Shown here: piece by piece, positions 1 through 9,117 of the stretch | How positions within the stretch are numbered: position 1 is the stretch's first letter | Layout of the letters: each line of letters begins with the position of its first letter | Assembly: GCA_001003605.1 (NCBI GenBank) | Contig: LCPL01000011.1 | Span: 1 to 44,283 of the forward strand | DNA length: 44,283 nt | Direction: 5' to 3' | Source of the DNA: Parcubacteria group bacterium GW2011_GWC2_48_17 | Lineage (GTDB): Bacteria > Patescibacteriota > Minisyncoccia > Phycocordibacterales > UBA10002 | The notes under the pieces: model-generated | Seen by the model: the letters and a program-made list of their open reading frames with translations, nothing else | What the model was told of the DNA's origin: nothing | Database searches by the model: none | Translations under genes and position numbers: made by a program

Positions 1-85
1 TTCGATTCCCCGACGCAAGGCAAGTAGTTGCCTTGCTTGGGGTCATTGAACAAAAACGGCGCTGACGCGCTCATTTTTGTACCAA

Positions 86-157
86 TGACCCCACGGGGAA
101 TCGAACCCCGATTCCGAGCTTGAAAAGCTCGTGTCCTGACCGTTAGACGATAGGGCC
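86..157 (-). tRNA. tRNA-Glu(TTC)
   Basis: Reverse complement GGCCCTATCGTCTAACGG..CGAGCTTTTCAAGCTCG..GGGGTTCGATTCCCCGTGGGGTCA; acceptor, anticodon and T stems pair; loop TTTTCAA gives TTC. Confidence 0.95.
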
Positions 158-251
158 GGTGCCATGAATCATGAAGTATGAATTATGCAGGAAAATCATA
201 GCACTTTTTTGTAAAAATCGCCAAAAATGCTATATTTTGATACCAAGGCTT

Positions 252-338
252 GGAGGCGTGGGTGAGTGGTTGAAATCACCGGTTTCGAAAACCGGCATAC
301 CCGCAAGGGTATCGGAGGTTCAAATCCTCCCGCCTCCG
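252..338 (+). tRNA. tRNA-Ser(CGA)
   Basis: GGAGGCG..CCGGTTTCGAAAACCGG..long variable arm (TACCCGCAAGGGTA)..GGAGGTTCAAATCCTCCCGCCTCCG; anticodon CGA. Confidence 0.95.
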
Positions 339-507
339 CAAAATAATGAGCGTGAGCGAATATATTTTGCGAGAGGCGAGCAATGTGCCTGTGCACATTG
401 CGGGGAGGATTTGAAAACCTTCTCCCATATTTTCGAGCGATTCCTATTGTGAGAAAATGGGAAAGGTATACTGACCCTGTAAGGGTTTCAAAACTCTTCC
501 CGCCTCC
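339..507 (+). repeat. Hairpin-rich tRNA-trailing segment ending in a degenerate copy of the tRNA-Ser 3' end
   Basis: Hairpin 337-371 (CGCAAAATA..TATTTTGCG), hairpin CAATGTGCctgtGCACATTG (~381-400), inverted T-arm copy at 401-420, direct copy CTTCCCGCCTCC ending at 507. Confidence 0.7.
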
Positions 508-592
508 CTTTCTGCTGTGAGCGAGATTTTGCAAAATTGCCAACAAAAAGGCGCCCCTATGAAAAGGCGCCAAGAGACTTGAGGGGAGACGC

Positions 593-886
593 TTATATTA
601 CTTTGAGTTCCGCTCTACAGCAGGGACATTTTTCGCAGTCTGTGCCAAAACCGCATGATGCGCAAAAATATCTTCCTTTTGACCTCCCGTTGCTGGTACC
701 GGGCGCTTGATGTTTGAAAGAAAACGTACCGACATAGCTTTCTCTTCTGCAACCTGTGCAGATGTATCTTTCGACCGCATCTCCCCCGCCTTCAATGGTC
801 TCAACTGAATTTGTGGGCGAACGGCAGATTGAGCAATAGGATAGTGATTTCATTTCAAACTCGGCGACGTTGTTTCCCTTGTCCAT
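593..886 (-). CDS. Small Cys-rich zinc-ribbon-like protein
   Basis: CxxC motifs: CSIC, CTGC, CASC, CEKCPCC. Confidence 0.5.
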   Translation of the reverse strand: MDKGNNVAEFEMKSLSYCSICRSPTNSVETIEGGGDAVERYICTGCRRESYVGTFSFKHQAPGTSNGRSKGRYFCASCGFGTDCEKCPCCRAELKVI

Positions 887-1091
887 AATGCCGTGTCCTG
901 TGGATGCTAAGCCAATTGGCGATTACATCGGGGCCGTTTTGTGGCTCGAAATCTTCGCGAGCGTATGGCGGTATAAAGGAGAGACTACACATTGTACAGC
1001 CAGTTGAAGATGACGGTAGTTGCAGTTCGACGAGTTTTTTGCAGTTGCGGCACCAAAATTTTCTTGAAGTAACTTTCATATCTTTTTGCAT
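855..1091 (-). CDS. Small zinc-ribbon-like protein
   Basis: CRNC and CTMC motifs; overlaps the next ORF. Confidence 0.4.
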   Translation of the reverse strand: MQKDMKVTSRKFWCRNCKKLVELQLPSSSTGCTMCSLSFIPPYAREDFEPQNGPDVIANWLSIHRTRHYGQGKQRRRV

Positions 1092-1184
1092 ACGCTGACA
1101 TTCGTGCGCTGTCCATGCCGTTTGATTTTCACCTTTGTCAAAGAGCCCGCGGTTGTGATTTCTTGCTCACGCGAGCAAAACAAA

Positions 1185-1233
1185 AATCCCGCCCTTAGTA
1201 CACAACAAAACGTTGCGTAATAAGGGCGGGATT
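1185..1233 (-). terminator. Rho-independent terminator / T-box terminator
   Basis: Minus strand AATCCCGCCCTTA..TAAGGGCGGGATT followed by TTTGTTTT. Confidence 0.75.
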
Positions 1234-1570
1234 TATTTTCCGAATCCGCGGAGCGGACGGAAGAAAGCCCACGGTGCCACCTTATTTTAGGAAAATCCGA
1301 AATTCGAATATCGAAATCCGAAAAATCCTCTTTCATCAGCTCGTACTCCTCTGGCCTAAGCCTTTTGGAAGACACTGATTAGCTCATGATTACGGAAGCT
1401 ACCGGATTTCCACATGTCCGCAAGCGGCGAACGAGCAGAAACCACCTTTCCGCCTTTTGCATTGGCGGGTTATTAGGCCCAACCCCCATCGTAGCGCAGA
1501 ACTACGCAGACTTGACGCGGAAACACGCGGAACAATGAGGACCTAAAAGGTTTGACAAGATGTAATGTGC
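1234..1570 (-). promoter_or_regulatory. Probable T-box riboswitch leader
   Basis: Minus strand AAGGTGGCACCGTGGGC..CGTCC (T-box consensus GGTGGNACCGCG) directly before the terminator; upstream promoter TTGACA-16 nt-TACACT (1604-1609 / 1582-1587). Stem I / specifier not resolved by eye. Confidence 0.6.
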
Positions 1571-1659
1571 TACCTCCAAAAAGTGTAGCAGAGTGTGAAA
1601 AGCTGTCAACCCCGTGTACTAGATGAGTAGGTACGTCATCTTGAACGCATGCTCAAAAT

Positions 1660-3591
1660 GTGGCATTCTATAATTTCTGCAAGCTAAAGCGTTCTATGGA
1701 AAAGATACAATATCCTCACATACGCCTCACGGACATCTTGCGCGCATTCTGGAACGGGGCGCGTCGCTATAAACTGCGCCTTGCTATACTGATTGGTTCC
1801 GTCAGCGCCGTTGGCGTGGTGGAAATTATCGTGCCACTCTTGTATAAGCGGTTTTTTGACGTGATTATCGCCGCCACCGACAAAGTGCAGACAGCGCAGG
1901 TTCTTACCGAAATTATCGTCTATATCCTCGGATTAAACCTTCTCATCTGGCTCTTTTATCGCATCGCGACATTCGCGGACAATCGTTTTTTGACAAGCGT
2001 TACCGCAATCCTGCGGCAGAATGCCTTTGACTATTTGATTCATCATTCTTTTTCGTTTTTCAATAACAACTTCACCGGCTCGCTAGTGCAGCGCGTAAAC
2101 AGGTTCGCGCGGGCGTTCGACCGCCTCGCCGACAAGGTAATCTGGCAGGTGATACCGCTGTTTCTGAAGATTGTGGGCGTGGGTGTCGTCTTGTACCTCT
2201 ACAAGCCGGCGATAGCGCTTATAATGCTTTGCTGGGCGCTGCTTTTTTTGCTGTTCAATTATCTGGTCTCAATTTGGAAGCTCAAGTACGACATTCGCGT
2301 ATCGGAAGCCGACTCGAAGACCACCGGCGTCCTTGCCGACACGATTACCAACCACACTACCGTGCAGCTCTTTACCGGCACCGTCTACGAGTCACGCAAT
2401 TTTAGGAAGGTAACGGAACATCAAGCACGGACGCACAAGCTCTCGCTTGATATCAGCTCGTTTGTGGAGGCCGGCCAGGCGTTCCTTATCTTTCTCATAG
2501 AATTCTTTGTCTTCTACGTCACCATCGGTGCGTGGCAGGCGGGTACTGCCACGATAGGTTTTTTCGTACTCATGCAGGCATATATATTAGGCCTCACGCA
2601 CCGCCTTTGGGAGTTTTCCCGCGTCGTGCGCGACTTGTACGAAAGCTATGCCGATGCCAAAGAAATGGTCGAAATCATGCGCCTTCCGTACGAGATACAA
2701 GATATACCGGCGGCAAAACAACTTGATGTGAAAAACGGAAAAATAGAATTCAAGAATGTTTCTTTTGGCTTTCATAAAACACGCGAGGTTCTGCATGATT
2801 TTAGCATTACTATCGCGCCGGGAGAAAAGATAGCTCTTGTCGGACCGTCAGGAGCCGGTAAGTCAACTATCATAAAACTGCTGCTGCGCGCGCATGAGCT
2901 TACAAAAGGCCACATTCTCATTGACGGCGAGGACATACGCTCCGTCACGCTTGAAAGCCTGCGGCAAAGCATTGGTCTTGTGCCGCAAGACACGCTCCTT
3001 TTTCACCGCACACTCAAGGAAAACATCCGCTATGGCCGTGTGGAGGCGGTGGACGAGGAAATCCTGCAAGCGGCGATACTCTCGCACTCCGACGAATTCA
3101 TAAAAGAGTTGCCGCTCGGCATCGAAACGTACGTGGGAGAGCGCGGCATTAAGCTCTCTGGCGGCGAGCGTCAGCGAGTCTCAATCGCGCGGGCTATTCT
3201 TAAAAATCCCCCCATCCTTGTGCTCGATGAGGCGACCTCGAGTCTCGACTCGCATTCCGAAATGCTCATTCAAGACGCGCTTGATATGCTCATGCGCGGG
3301 AAGACGGTTATCGTCATCGCGCACCGGCTTTCCACTATCAGAAAGATGGACCGTATCGTTGTTATAGAAAAAGGACGCGTCGTCGAAACAGGAACTCACG
3401 ATGAGCTTCTTGCTAAAGGAACAGGACTGTACAGGCGGCTGTGGACTTTGCAGGCTGGGGGCTTCATACAGGACGGCGCGCAAATGGAGAACATTTCTGA
3501 AACGACAGAGCCGCTCTTGGCGAATGAAGATGGCGGCGTGTCTGCCGATGAAAAAAATGCGAATGCTTTGAAGGGCCATTCGGCCCCTTGA
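1660..3591 (+). CDS. ABC transporter, fused permease/ATPase (MsbA-like)
   Basis: TM region, Walker A GPSGAGKST, signature LSGGERQR, Walker B ILVLDEATSSLD. Start may be 1696. Confidence 0.95.
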   Translation: MAFYNFCKLKRSMEKIQYPHIRLTDILRAFWNGARRYKLRLAILIGSVSAVGVVEIIVPLLYKRFFDVIIAATDKVQTAQVLTEIIVYILGLNLLIWLFYRIATFADNRFLTSVTAILRQNAFDYLIHHSFSFFNNNFTGSLVQRVNRFARAFDRLADKVIWQVIPLFLKIVGVGVVLYLYKPAIALIMLCWALLFLLFNYLVSIWKLKYDIRVSEADSKTTGVLADTITNHTTVQLFTGTVYESRNFRKVTEHQARTHKLSLDISSFVEAGQAFLIFLIEFFVFYVTIGAWQAGTATIGFFVLMQAYILGLTHRLWEFSRVVRDLYESYADAKEMVEIMRLPYEIQDIPAAKQLDVKNGKIEFKNVSFGFHKTREVLHDFSITIAPGEKIALVGPSGAGKSTIIKLLLRAHELTKGHILIDGEDIRSVTLESLRQSIGLVPQDTLLFHRTLKENIRYGRVEAVDEEILQAAILSHSDEFIKELPLGIETYVGERGIKLSGGERQRVSIARAILKNPPILVLDEATSSLDSHSEMLIQDALDMLMRGKTVIVIAHRLSTIRKMDRIVVIEKGRVVETGTHDELLAKGTGLYRRLWTLQAGGFIQDGAQMENISETTEPLLANEDGGVSADEKNANALKGHSAP

Positions 3592-3598
3592 GTATAAA

Positions 3599-3710
3599 TT
3601 TGAAGAGCGGTACCGCAGGGCGCTTTACCCTGCGGGCCGCCCCGACTTCCCTGAGCAAAGTGCAGGGTGTTCCCCATTCGTGTGCGCCATTCGTTAAACG
3701 TATCTACTAT
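3599..3710 (+). repeat. Dispersed intergenic repeat, copy A
   Basis: About 80% identical over ~110 bp to the reverse complement of 5301-5411. Confidence 0.8.
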
Positions 3711-3719
3711 AAAACCCAT

Positions 3720-5015
3720 ATGATTATTCTTGGCATTGAGACTTCCTGTGACGAGACAGCACTTGCTCTGATTGAGGCGGAGGGTGATTCGGTGCGCGTG
3801 CTCGCGAACATTACCCATTCGCAGGCGGCGCTGCACGCCAAGTACGGCGGCGTGTTTCCAAATCTTGCGAAACGCGAACACAGCCGAAACCTGATTCCAT
3901 TGTTGAAAAATGTCTTAACGGAATCAGGTTTCGGAAAGCCCAAATCACAAGCGCCCGATTCCGAACAAATTCAAAGTGTTAAATCCAAAACACTAAACGC
4001 TAAACGCTCTACGCTAAACGCTATCCTCGAACGGGAACCTGAACTGCTGGGACAATTTCTTGAATTCATTCCTACAATTGAAAAGCCCCCAATTGACGCT
4101 ATCGCTGTTACCGAAGGACCAGGACTCGAACCGTGCCTCTGGACAGGCATCAATCTGGCGAATGCGCTTTCTCTTGTTTGGAATATCAAAGTCGTGCCGG
4201 TGAATCACATGGAGGGACATATCTTTTCTGCGCTTATGCGCAGAAAAGAGTGTAGCGCGAATCGTATAACGCGAAGCGCTAGAGAGGTTCTTCCGCTACA
4301 CGCTATACGCTATGCGTTACACGCCCCTCGCTTCCCCGCTCTGGCTCTGCTCATCTCCGGCGGACACACCGAGCTAGTACTCATAAAGAGTCAATTCAGC
4401 TACGAAATTATCGGGCAAACGCGAGACGACGCCGTCGGAGAAGCGTTTGATAAAGTGGCGCGGCTTCTTGGGCTTCCCTACCCCGGCGGCCCGGAGATTT
4501 CAAGACTTGCTGAAAATGCAAGGCACGCAAAACAAGGTTCGCCCTTGGAGTCGGGAGAAAGGTCGAACCTTGTTTTGCCCAGGCCAATGTTGTATTCGGG
4601 AGATTATAATTTTTCCTTTTCCGGACTGAAAACTGCCGTCTTATACACAGTCAAGAAAATCCCGAAACTGACCGAGAAAATAAAAATGGAGTTAGCAAAA
4701 GAATTTGAAGACGCTGTAACGGAAGTGCTTATAGCGAAAACAAAGAAGGCTATGGAACACTATGATGTGAAAGCGCTCCTCATCGGCGGCGGCGTCATCG
4801 CCAACAAGCATATTCGCCGTGCTTTTGAGGATTTAGCAAATACATACGATCGTATGTATTTGCTAAAAGAAGAAAAGTTTTTGCATATCCCGGAAGCGAA
4901 CTTGACGACGGACAACGCGCTTATGATAGCGGTCGCGGGGCTTATCCAACATATGGGGGGCAGGGTCTCGAAAAAAGCCAACCTGACTGCAAGAGGAAAT
5001 CTGCGTTTGACATAA
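3720..5015 (+). CDS. tsaD: tRNA N6-adenosine threonylcarbamoyltransferase TsaD with several insertions
   Basis: MIILGIETSCDETALALIE, NHMEGHIFSAL, LALLISGGHTELV, LPRPMLYSGDYNFSFSGLKTAV, GGGVIANKHIRR. Confidence 0.95.
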   Translation: MIILGIETSCDETALALIEAEGDSVRVLANITHSQAALHAKYGGVFPNLAKREHSRNLIPLLKNVLTESGFGKPKSQAPDSEQIQSVKSKTLNAKRSTLNAILEREPELLGQFLEFIPTIEKPPIDAIAVTEGPGLEPCLWTGINLANALSLVWNIKVVPVNHMEGHIFSALMRRKECSANRITRSAREVLPLHAIRYALHAPRFPALALLISGGHTELVLIKSQFSYEIIGQTRDDAVGEAFDKVARLLGLPYPGGPEISRLAENARHAKQGSPLESGERSNLVLPRPMLYSGDYNFSFSGLKTAVLYTVKKIPKLTEKIKMELAKEFEDAVTEVLIAKTKKAMEHYDVKALLIGGGVIANKHIRRAFEDLANTYDRMYLLKEEKFLHIPEANLTTDNALMIAVAGLIQHMGGRVSKKANLTARGNLRLT

Positions 5016-5042
5016 AGGCCGAGGCAGGGTAATATACTATAG

Positions 5043-5270
5043 GTTTTCGGCCGGTGCCTGGCGGAATCTGAACGGCACGCACATTGTGCGGCGTCAGAAC
5101 AAACGTCCATGGGGACGGAACACGAAAGCACGAGCAGCTAGGAAGCTGATAGAAATATCTGATTCTTTCGTTGCTTTGAGACCGGAATGTGGGATGGGAT
5201 TGATTTGACTCATCTCTTGCATCGTTTCCGCTCTCGACGGCCATGGTCGCGAATCGGCGCGACCCCACAA
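5043..5270 (+). ncRNA. Candidate unidentified ncRNA
   Basis: Promoter TTGACA-17 nt-TAATATACTAT at ~5005-5038 followed by >200 nt with no convincing ORF. Confidence 0.3.
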
Positions 5271-5300
5271 AATGCCTCGCGGCTTGTACGCGAGGCATTC

Positions 5301-5411
5301 ATAGTAGATACGCTTAACGAATGGCGCATGCGAATGAGGACACCCTGCGCTCCCGCGCATGGAAGTCGGGGCGGCCGACAGGATCTAACGCCCGCGGTGC
5401 CGCTCTTCAAT
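5301..5411 (-). repeat. Dispersed intergenic repeat, copy B (inverted)
   Basis: Reverse complement TTGAAGAGCGGCACCGCGGGCG..GGCCGCCCCGACTTCC..GCGCCATTCGTTAAGCGTATCTACTAT matches copy A. Confidence 0.8.
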
Positions 5412-5451
5412 TTACTTTGAATAATGCTTCGATTCTTGCTAAAATGGATGT

Positions 5452-7626
5452 GTGATTCCAGAAAAATTATTAAAGCCATACAATCCAAAGGAAACTGAAG
5501 AACGTATCTACAAGCTCTGGGAGGAGAGCGGTTTTTTTAATCCCGACTCACTCCCTACTGAACGCTATCCGCTAAACGCTAAACGCTTCTCTATCGTCAT
5601 GCCTCCGACCAACGCCAACGGCTCCCTCCACGCCGGCCACGGTCTGGTGATGGCGGTTGAGGACATAATGATTCGGTATAAGAGAATGCGGGGTTACAAA
5701 ACGCTTTGGCTCCCCGGTCTTGACCACGCGGGTTTTGAAACACAAGTCGTATATGAAAAGCAGCTGGAAAAGGAAGGGCGTTCTCGCTTTGCGATAGAGC
5801 CCAAAAAGCTTTATGAGGAAATTCTGGACTTTACGCTAAATAATTCCGCCAACATCAAGTCCCAGGTTAGAAAAATGGGCGCTTCGTGCGATTGGTCCCG
5901 CGAAAAATTCACTCTGGACCCCGACATAGTAAAAACTGTCTACACGACATTCAAAAAACTCGGCGACGACGGCCTTATCTACCGAGGCAATAGAATTGTC
6001 TCTTGGTGTCCAAAACACCAAACCTCTTTCTCCGACCTTGAAATTGAAGATGTGGAAAAAACGGAACCGTTCTATTACTTAAAATACGGGCCATTCACTA
6101 TTTCAACATCAAGACCGGAAACGAAATTCGGCGACAAATATGTCGTTATGCATCCCAAAGATAATCGCTACGAAAAATACAAAGACGGCCAAAAAATTGA
6201 GTTGGAATGGATAAGCGGCAAAATTACCGCTACCGTCGTTAAGGACGAAGTGATTGACATGGAATTCGGCACTGGCGTTATGACCATTACTCCGTGGCAC
6301 GACCCCGTGGACTTTGAAATATCCGAAAGGCACGGCCTGCTCAAAGAGCAAATTATTGACGAACGAGGGAAGCTCCTGCCGATTGCCGGCGAGTTTGCCG
6401 GAATGTCGATAGTTAAAGCCAGACCGCTTGTCGTCGAAAAACTCAAAGCCAAAGGCCTTCTAGAGAAAGTTGATGAAAAATACAAACATGTCGTGCGCAC
6501 CTGCTACAAATGCGGGACGACGATAGAACCGCAAATCCGCAATCAGTGGTTTATAAAAATGAAGCCGCTCGCGGAAAAGGCGCTCCAGAAAATTAACGCC
6601 GGTGAAATTACGTACATCCCCGAACATTACAAAAAAATAACCGTGCATTGGCTTGAGAACATCCGTGATTGGAACATCTCTCGCCAGATTGTCTGGGGCA
6701 TTCCCATACCGGCAAAAATCTGCGCCGCGTGCGGTTCGGGCTTTATTGACCTGGAAAATAAAATAGGCACATGCGAAAAATGCGGTGGCGAGCTTACGCC
6801 GGACAAAGATACTTTTGACACGTGGTTTTCATCTGGACAGTGGCCATTTGCCGTGCTTGAGTTTCCTGATGGAAATGATTTCAAAAATTTCTACCCGACC
6901 GACGTGATGGAAACTGCAGGCGAAATTATTTTCTTCTGGGTTGCGAGAATGATCATGCTTGGGCTCTACATTACCGGCAAAGTGCCTTTTAAAATTGTTT
7001 ATCTCCACGGTCTGGTATTAGACGCTAAAGGCCAGAAGATGAGCAAGAGCAAGGGAAATGTCATCAATCCTCTCGACTTAACTGCGAAATACGGCACCGA
7101 CGCTTTCCGGATGGGACTGGTCATCGGCAATACCCCTGGCACTTCTCTCGCCCTGTCTGAAGACAAAATTCGCGCTTACAAACATTTCGCCAACAAATTC
7201 TGGAATATTGCCCGATTTGTTATTGAGAACACCGAGGGAGAAACAACGGAAGCGCATTTCACTGAATACTCGCCAAAAGATGCGGCGCTCCAGAAAGAAC
7301 TTCAGACGGCGCTTTCCGACGTAACTGTCGACATGGATGCCTACCGATTTTATCTGGCGGCTGAAAAGTTGTATCATTACGCGTGGCACAATCTGGCTGA
7401 CCGGATACTGGAAGAGAGTAAGGACATCTTGAAAAACGCTTCACTAGAAGAAAAGAGGAGCCGGAAGCAATTTCTCATTCACACGCTTGATAAGATTCTT
7501 AGAGCGCTACATCCCTTCATACCGTTCGTGACGGAGGAAATCTGGCAGTTGTGGAAACAACCGACCGCGAAAGAGCAGATGCTCATGGTGGCGGAATGGC
7601 CAACCGCAGCAAAAGGTAGACCGTAG
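5452..7626 (+). CDS. valS: Valyl-tRNA synthetase (short)
   Basis: MPPTNANGSLHAGHGL (HIGH), KMSKSKGNVINPLDL (KMSKS), NISRQIVWGIPIPA, Cys4 zinc motif. Confidence 0.92.
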   Translation: MIPEKLLKPYNPKETEERIYKLWEESGFFNPDSLPTERYPLNAKRFSIVMPPTNANGSLHAGHGLVMAVEDIMIRYKRMRGYKTLWLPGLDHAGFETQVVYEKQLEKEGRSRFAIEPKKLYEEILDFTLNNSANIKSQVRKMGASCDWSREKFTLDPDIVKTVYTTFKKLGDDGLIYRGNRIVSWCPKHQTSFSDLEIEDVEKTEPFYYLKYGPFTISTSRPETKFGDKYVVMHPKDNRYEKYKDGQKIELEWISGKITATVVKDEVIDMEFGTGVMTITPWHDPVDFEISERHGLLKEQIIDERGKLLPIAGEFAGMSIVKARPLVVEKLKAKGLLEKVDEKYKHVVRTCYKCGTTIEPQIRNQWFIKMKPLAEKALQKINAGEITYIPEHYKKITVHWLENIRDWNISRQIVWGIPIPAKICAACGSGFIDLENKIGTCEKCGGELTPDKDTFDTWFSSGQWPFAVLEFPDGNDFKNFYPTDVMETAGEIIFFWVARMIMLGLYITGKVPFKIVYLHGLVLDAKGQKMSKSKGNVINPLDLTAKYGTDAFRMGLVIGNTPGTSLALSEDKIRAYKHFANKFWNIARFVIENTEGETTEAHFTEYSPKDAALQKELQTALSDVTVDMDAYRFYLAAEKLYHYAWHNLADRILEESKDILKNASLEEKRSRKQFLIHTLDKILRALHPFIPFVTEEIWQLWKQPTAKEQMLMVAEWPTAAKGRP

Positions 7627-7715
7627 CACGTAGAAGGTAGGAGAGAATGTAGTAGAATATATGTATCATGATTTTTAATCTACTGTCTACTTTCTACTAG
7701 CTACTTTCTTACCCA

Positions 7716-8447
7716 ATGTCCCCTTCGACATTATTCTTCTCCATCCTCGGCGGTGTTCTTCCAGCCATATTTTGGCTTTGGTTCTGGCTCCGTGAAGACA
7801 GACTACATCCTGAACCGCGCTCGCTTATTGCCCTGTCGTTTCTGTGCGGTATGGTCGCTGTTCTTTTTGCTCTTCCGGCTGAACAATGGATATGCGGACA
7901 AGTAATTGGCGGGTTAGCGGCGGAATGCGCGGTGGAGCTTCCAATTACGATTAAAATTCTTTTAATCGTTGCGGGATTATCCATCATCGAGGAGGTACTG
8001 AAATTCGCCGCTTCTTATTTAGGAGCTTTACGCTTCCGCGACAATGACGAGCCCATTGACTCGCTCATCTATCTTATTACTGCGGCGCTTGGATTCGCCG
8101 CTCTTGAAAATACGCTTTTTCTTGCCGGAGCAATCAAAACCGGCGGATTCGTCGCGGGTTTCGACCTTGGAGTGCTCCGCTTTATAGGAGCGTCGCTTCT
8201 TCATGTGGTTTCGTCTGGGACGCTTGGGTTCTTCCTTGCCTTAGGGTTCTACAAGCGTGGCAGAATAAAGAAGATGGACGCAATCATTGGTCTCTTCGCC
8301 GCGATTGTATTGCATGCGCTCTTTAACTTGTTTATACTTAAGAGTGAAGGAAGTAGTCTGCAAATGTTCACCGTGTTCGCGTTTGTTTGGCTTGCCGTAA
8401 TTTTGCTTCTTATCGGGTTTGAGAAGGTGAAGCAATTAAAAGCTTAA
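7716..8447 (+). CDS. PrsW family membrane protease
   Basis: Multiple TM helices; EEVLKFAA and ENTLFLAGA motifs. Confidence 0.8.
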   Translation: MSPSTLFFSILGGVLPAIFWLWFWLREDRLHPEPRSLIALSFLCGMVAVLFALPAEQWICGQVIGGLAAECAVELPITIKILLIVAGLSIIEEVLKFAASYLGALRFRDNDEPIDSLIYLITAALGFAALENTLFLAGAIKTGGFVAGFDLGVLRFIGASLLHVVSSGTLGFFLALGFYKRGRIKKMDAIIGLFAAIVLHALFNLFILKSEGSSLQMFTVFAFVWLAVILLLIGFEKVKQLKA

Positions 8448-8568
8448 TATAATGCAAATACTACGAATGAAGAATGCGAATACAGCGAATTGTTCGCCTA
8501 ATTTATTTGTAGGAGTTCTTAATTTGTGGGATTAGAATTATAATGTGTAGTATTCGCATTAAAAATAT

Positions 8569-9051
8569 ATGAAGGACAAACGATCTTTTTTTGAACGACT
8601 TACTGGAGCCGTGAATCCGCGTGAGATTGAGGAGGAAGATGCGGTGGAGGAGCGACGTCTTCCAATAAAAGGCGCGGACAAGCGTAAGGCTTCAGAGGTA
8701 AAGGAGGAAAGCGGTCCGGAGGAGGGAGAACTTACAGTTGACGTATATCAAACGCCGGATGACATAATCATAAAGACGATTGTCGCGGGCGTGCGGCCGG
8801 AAGATTTGGATGTTTCTATTACCCGCGACATGGTAACAATCCGCGGCTCCAGGCAGGAATCAAGCGAAGTAAACGATGGGGATTACTTCCATAAAGAACT
8901 TTACTGGGGTATGTTTTCCAGAAACATCCTCCTTCCACAGGAAATTGACGTTGATGCGTCAGAGGCGAGCGAGAAGCACGGTCTCCTAATTCTTCGGCTT
9001 CCCAAGCTTGATAAAAGTCGGCAGACGAAGTTGAAGGTGAGAAGCAGTTAG
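8569..9051 (+). CDS. Hsp20/alpha-crystallin family small heat-shock protein
   Basis: DVYQTPDDIIIKTIVAGVRPEDLDVSI..GLLILRLPKL. Confidence 0.9.
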   Translation: MKDKRSFFERLTGAVNPREIEEEDAVEERRLPIKGADKRKASEVKEESGPEEGELTVDVYQTPDDIIIKTIVAGVRPEDLDVSITRDMVTIRGSRQESSEVNDGDYFHKELYWGMFSRNILLPQEIDVDASEASEKHGLLILRLPKLDKSRQTKLKVRSS

Positions 9052-9081
9052 TAGTAAGTAGATAGTAGAGTAGCCCAAGAA

Positions 9082-9114
9082 ACGAAAACTGCCCCGAAGT
9101 GGGCAGTTTTCGTT
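9082..9114. terminator. Bidirectional terminator-like hairpin
   Basis: CGAAAACTGCCC-cgaagt-GGGCAGTTTTCG. Confidence 0.7.
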
Positions 9115-9117
9115 TTG

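Noticed and set aside
196-573. 125-aa minus-strand ORF over tRNA-Ser(CGA)
   Set aside because: Overlaps a clear tRNA and its repeat trailer; typical spurious tRNA-antisense ORF (AEAGGFEPPIPLR).
5043-5270. SRP RNA or tmRNA assignment for the tsaD-valS spacer
   Set aside because: No GGAAGCAGCC-like SRP apical motif and no tRNA-like end found; left as unassigned.
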